From the NCBI GenBank assembly GCA_037439705.1, contig JBBIVP010000093.1, forward strand, positions 1-8,229: a stretch of DNA of 8,229 bases. Direction: 5' to 3'. Both the position numbers and the translations under genes were made by a program. This stretch comes from JBBIVP01 sp037439705 [NCBI: bacterium] (GTDB lineage Bacteria; JBBIVP01). A model generated the notes under the pieces. The model had not been told where the DNA came from and did no database searches. It saw nothing but the letters and a program-made list of their open reading frames with translations. Below are positions 5,319 through 8,229 of the stretch, in pieces; position 1 is the stretch's first letter, and each line of letters begins with the position of its first letter.

Positions 5319-6726
5319 AAAAATCAATGCCCATCATTCCTGGATGTAAAATTCCATTCGGATCAAGAACTTTTTTGATTTTTTTTAGTATTTCATGAAG
5401 TGGTTTTATCTGCGGAACTATCCACGGATGAGCAAGAATTCCCATCTGATGGTATGCGCCGCCTGCAAGGGCATTCCTTCTGTAAAACTCAGAAGCCATC
5501 TTCTTTGCAATTTCTAATACCTCCTCGTTATCTTCTCTGTAATGAAATACAGATGAAAAGAGGAAAGAATTGGAGACTGCAAATGCCACTATTTCATATC
5601 TCATCCCATATTTCTGAATCTCAAATTCTTCAAAAATCTCAAGGGCTATTTTTCTAAATTTCATAAAATCAAGAACTGGAATTCTCACGCACGGAAAGAT
5701 GATCGGGTAATAAAGCTCTTTCGGAGGCTTCAAACCTTTCGCAAGGGCAATTGCGGATTGAGGCATTATTTCGTAATACATCCTTGAATAATCCTCACCA
5801 ACATCTTCCCCTCCTTCCTCCTTGCATATCTTTTTGACTATTTCTATTTTCCCTTTCACTTCCTCCTTTGTGAATCCATCCACAACAATAAAAAGGATGC
5901 CTGCATTTTTCACATTCATTGTGAGAAATCCGTCAGCATATATAAGGCTTAATGGGATTCTCTTCCACATAATTTTGTGGGAAGCAATTATCCCTCTTTC
6001 TATCTCATCGAAAACAAATGTTGAAAAACCAAGTTCATCGGGTTCAGGAAATAGGTTCAGGGTTATCTCGGTAATAATTCCAAATATGCCATGAGAATTT
6101 ATAAAAAGTCCGGTGAGGTCTCCACCGTGAACATATCTTGAAAGCCCTTTCGGAGAGGAAGGGTTGGCATTGGAACCCGTTCTTATTATCTCTCCGTTCG
6201 GAAGAACTACCTCAAGACCGAGAAGGTTTTCCCCAGTGCTTCCATATTTCGCAGAGCAATATCCCATTGAGCCTATCGCACAAGCGCCACCAACAGTTGC
6301 TGAATAGGAAGATACCGGACCAAGAAAGCCCGTTGTCATTTTATATTGGTGAAGAAGGGAATTAAGTCTTGACCATGTAATTCCGGGCTGGACGCTCACG
6401 CTGAAGTTTTTTTCGTCTATCTCAAGAATCCGATCCATTCCTGTAAGGTCAAGGACTATTGAATTTTCCTTTAAAGGAATTGTGCATCCAGCAGGATGAG
6501 TTCCAGAACCGCGCGGAACAAGGGGAAGAAGGTGCTCATTGGCAAGTTTCACAATTTTTGAAACCTCACCTGCACTCCTCGGTCTCACAACCGCCATCGG
6601 CGGAACTCCCTTGAGGGGAGATGTATCCCTTGAATAAACGAGAAGGTCAGCGGGATGGGAACTGACATTTTCGGGTGAGCATATATCCTTCAAAGCATCT
6701 ATTATTTCTTCTTTTTTAAACCTCAT
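5308..6726 (-). CDS. GlcD-like FAD-linked oxidase/dehydrogenase (FAD_binding_4 / VAO fold)
   Basis: A 472-residue flavoprotein of the glycolate oxidase GlcD / D-lactate dehydrogenase family, of usual length. Seen: a PCMH-type FAD domain at about 40-230 with VVRPRSAGEVSKIV (46-59), PRGSGTHPAG (71-80), VQPGITW (112-118), a GG-A-x-GSMGYCSAKYG stretch (146-162) and DLTGLFINSHGIFGIITE (203-220); then a FAD-oxidase C-terminal domain ending with the family signature LDPNGILHPG (454-463). H426 in GGAYHQMG sits roughly where GlcD relatives have an active-site His. The family oxidises 2-hydroxy acids to 2-oxo acids and usually hands electrons to a partner Fe-S subunit; the next gene down encodes just such a protein. 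There is no obvious Shine-Dalgarno sequence before the ATG. The gene starts 1 nt after the upstream stop, so coupled translation is likely. The substrate cannot be read from the sequence: a hydroxy acid or hydroxyacyl intermediate of the local pathway is inferred. Confidence 0.88.
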   Translation of the reverse strand: MRFKKEEIIDALKDICSPENVSSHPADLLVYSRDTSPLKGVPPMAVVRPRSAGEVSKIVKLANEHLLPLVPRGSGTHPAGCTIPLKENSIVLDLTGMDRILEIDEKNFSVSVQPGITWSRLNSLLHQYKMTTGFLGPVSSYSATVGGACAIGSMGYCSAKYGSTGENLLGLEVVLPNGEIIRTGSNANPSSPKGLSRYVHGGDLTGLFINSHGIFGIITEITLNLFPEPDELGFSTFVFDEIERGIIASHKIMWKRIPLSLIYADGFLTMNVKNAGILFIVVDGFTKEEVKGKIEIVKKICKEEGGEDVGEDYSRMYYEIMPQSAIALAKGLKPPKELYYPIIFPCVRIPVLDFMKFRKIALEIFEEFEIQKYGMRYEIVAFAVSNSFLFSSVFHYREDNEEVLEIAKKMASEFYRRNALAGGAYHQMGILAHPWIVPQIKPLHEILKKIKKVLDPNGILHPGMMGIDFYGN

Positions 6727-6727
6727 C

Positions 6728-8229
6728 TCAATCGAAAGAATTGGCTATCTCAAAGGCGGAAATAATGGCGTGGTCTATCTGCCTCGGCACTATAGCGTCT
6801 CCACATCTTTCAACATTCATCCCAATCTTTTTTAGTTCAAAATATAAATCCGCATTGGGCATGTCGGGGCATATAAGGACTACTTTATCACAGGGTATCT
6901 CCCTTGTTGAAAAGGTCATCGTGTTCATCACAATGCATCCATTATCGGTAATTTCCTCAACTGCTGAGAAGGTTTGAATTTCTCCTCCGAGCATGAGGAT
7001 TTCCTGAAGAAGAAAAAAGGAAGAGATGCTTTCCCCTTTTCCATATTCAAGGATATTTTCATAGGGGTCAAGGAGGATAACTTTTTTTCCCTTTTCAACG
7101 AGAAACCTTGCGCAATATATCCCTTTATGGTATGGAGCGGTGGAATACACCACAATTCTTTCTCCATCTACATTTCCATCTCTTTTATAAACATCTTCCC
7201 ATGTTAGCAGGTTTTGATGATGGGGATTTTTTATCTCTGGAAATGGCGGGGGAACACCCCTTGATATCTTTGAGCCTGTTGCAATAACCACAAAATCAGG
7301 ATTAAGAGAAAGGACAAACTCTGAATCAGCAAAAGTTTTTAATTTTACCTCTACATCAATTTCCTCAAGACGAATTTTAAGATGCTCAACAGGTTCAAGA
7401 AGGGAATCCCTTTTTGGGGTTTTACTTATAAGATTTATCTTTCCGCCAAGTTCCTTCTCCTTCTCAATCAATATAACCTCATGCCCTTTTTCTCTTAGAA
7501 CCTCCGCTGCCTTCATACCTGCTATTCCTCCTCCCACGACAACTGCTTTTTTCTTTGACCTTGCTGGCTTGATTTTCATATACCTCTCTCTCCCTGCGGA
7601 CGGATTCTGAGAGCAGGAAAGGTGAAGTCCTGCCCTTATCCTCCCTATGCATCCCTGATTGCATCCCATACATCTTCTAATGAGATGCCCTTTTCCTTCC
7701 ATCGCCTTTTTTGGAAAATCTGGATCGCATATCAGCCCCCTTGTTACAGCCACCATGTCCGCCTTCTTATCCCTTATTATTTCTTCCGCTATCGCTGGAG
7801 AATTTATTCTTCCTGCAATTATAATTGGGAGATGAACAACAGATTTCATCATTTCTCCGTATCCAGCAAAGCAGGCAACAGGAAAATTCATTGGAGGAGA
7901 GATTGTAAAGAATGTGGTATAATTTCCACATGTTAGCGAGAGGTAGTCCACTTTTCCCAGAGTTTCTATAATTTGTGCCACCTTTTTTGAATATTCTGGC
8001 GTTATTCCGTATCCAAGTAGCTCGTCAACGCACAATCTTACCCCTATCACCATCCCTTTTCCCACTGCTTCATAAACCACTTCTATTACTTCGCACAGAA
8101 GTCTTGTCCTTCCCTCGAAATCCATTCCGTATTCGTCAGTCCTTCTGTTTGAGTATGGTGAGAGAAATTGCTGAAGGAGATATCCGTGTGCACAATGAAT
8201 TTCTATCCCATCTGCTCCTGAATCCATTT
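6728..8229 (-). CDS. OYE-type NADH:flavin oxidoreductase with 4Fe-4S and FAD/NAD(P) domains (2,4-dienoyl-CoA reductase/TMADH-like), N-terminus off the window
   Basis: The visible 499 residues are the C-terminal part of a multidomain reductase of the FadH/trimethylamine dehydrogenase/BaiCD type; the frame is open to the window edge and the first Met at 8227 aligns inside the TIM barrel, so the true start lies outside. Seen: end of the FMN barrel with an EIHCAHGYLLQQFLSP motif (residues 9-24 of the fragment); a 4Fe-4S motif C186-x2-C189-x3-C193-x11-C205, the same spacing as in FadH; an FAD-binding GGGIAG at 232-237; ATGS at 317-320; and a C-terminal GDAIVPRQ at 477-484. Family members pass electrons from NAD(P)H through FAD and the cluster to FMN, which reduces an activated C=C bond or demethylates an amine. 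Oddities: the FadH region holding catalytic His252 reads CGNYTTF with no His, and the second nucleotide-binding motif (YSTAPYHKG, 361-369) is poor in glycine. It is therefore probably not a classical dienoyl-CoA reductase. It ends 1 nt before the next gene. Substrate unknown. Confidence 0.9.
   Translation of the reverse strand, partial: MDSGADGIEIHCAHGYLLQQFLSPYSNRRTDEYGMDFEGRTRLLCEVIEVVYEAVGKGMVIGVRLCVDELLGYGITPEYSKKVAQIIETLGKVDYLSLTCGNYTTFFTISPPMNFPVACFAGYGEMMKSVVHLPIIIAGRINSPAIAEEIIRDKKADMVAVTRGLICDPDFPKKAMEGKGHLIRRCMGCNQGCIGRIRAGLHLSCSQNPSAGRERYMKIKPARSKKKAVVVGGGIAGMKAAEVLREKGHEVILIEKEKELGGKINLISKTPKRDSLLEPVEHLKIRLEEIDVEVKLKTFADSEFVLSLNPDFVVIATGSKISRGVPPPFPEIKNPHHQNLLTWEDVYKRDGNVDGERIVVYSTAPYHKGIYCARFLVEKGKKVILLDPYENILEYGKGESISSFFLLQEILMLGGEIQTFSAVEEITDNGCIVMNTMTFSTREIPCDKVVLICPDMPNADLYFELKKIGMNVERCGDAIVPRQIDHAIISAFEIANSFD

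Noticed and set aside
7479-7673. Minus-strand 64-codon ORF within the OYE-type reductase gene
   Set aside because: It is a shifted-frame shadow of the reductase coding region covering its cysteine motif and Rossmann start, with no independent start signal.
718-7775. Recurring CCTTATTAT strings on the plus strand (for example near 718, 1319, 2461, 7770)
   Set aside because: On the minus strand these are mostly in-frame ATA ATA AGG codons for Ile-Ile-Arg in different proteins, reflecting codon bias and not a dispersed repeat.

Overview
The window is an AT-rich stretch in which every supported gene lies on the minus strand. It therefore reads from right to left as one tightly packed operon. Spacing is extreme: two 4-nt ATGA overlaps, one 11-nt overlap, a 1-nt gap, and a largest gap inside the main block of only 34 nt. 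Strong AGGAGG-type ribosome sites precede three genes; the others appear to rely on translational coupling. Heavy use of AUA for Ile and AGA/AGG for Arg, Lys/Glu/Ile-rich proteins, many oxygen-sensitive Fe-S enzymes and a two-piece B12 mutase suggest an anaerobe, plausibly thermophilic. Whether it is a bacterium or an archaeon cannot be decided here; split mutases occur in both.

Layout in transcription order: (1) 8229-6728, an Old Yellow Enzyme-type FMN/4Fe-4S/FAD reductase cut off at its N-terminus by the window edge; (2) 6726-5308, a GlcD-like FAD-linked oxidase/dehydrogenase; (3) 5318-4200, a GlcF/HdrD-like protein with two ferredoxin-type clusters and two complete CCG domains; (4) 4189-3785, a small stand-alone SCP2-like lipid/acyl-CoA-binding protein; (5) 3750-2290, a 4-hydroxybutyryl-CoA dehydratase (AbfD)-type radical flavoenzyme with every cluster ligand in place; (6) 2293-662 and (7) 665-270, the large and B12-binding subunits of an acyl-CoA mutase; (8) after a 64-nt gap, the start of an ORF resembling gluconate 2-dehydrogenase subunit 3, interrupted by an in-frame TAG and leaving the window at position 1.

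The central point is the dehydratase-mutase pair, coupled by an ATGA overlap. The dehydratase looks catalytically complete. The mutase has lost three hallmark residues of methylmalonyl-CoA mutase (Tyr89 to Val, Arg207 to Gly, His244 to Asp in P. shermanii numbering) and lacks the Ile/Asp pair of 2-hydroxyisobutyryl-CoA mutase. It is therefore probably a mutase of unrecognised specificity. One chemically simple proposal is that it interconverts 3-hydroxyisobutyryl-CoA and 4-hydroxybutyryl-CoA and so feeds the dehydratase, which would give crotonyl-CoA. The SCP2-like protein could carry substrate, and the GlcD/CCG pair and the OYE-type reductase could handle redox steps. These roles are inference; the domain calls are well supported.
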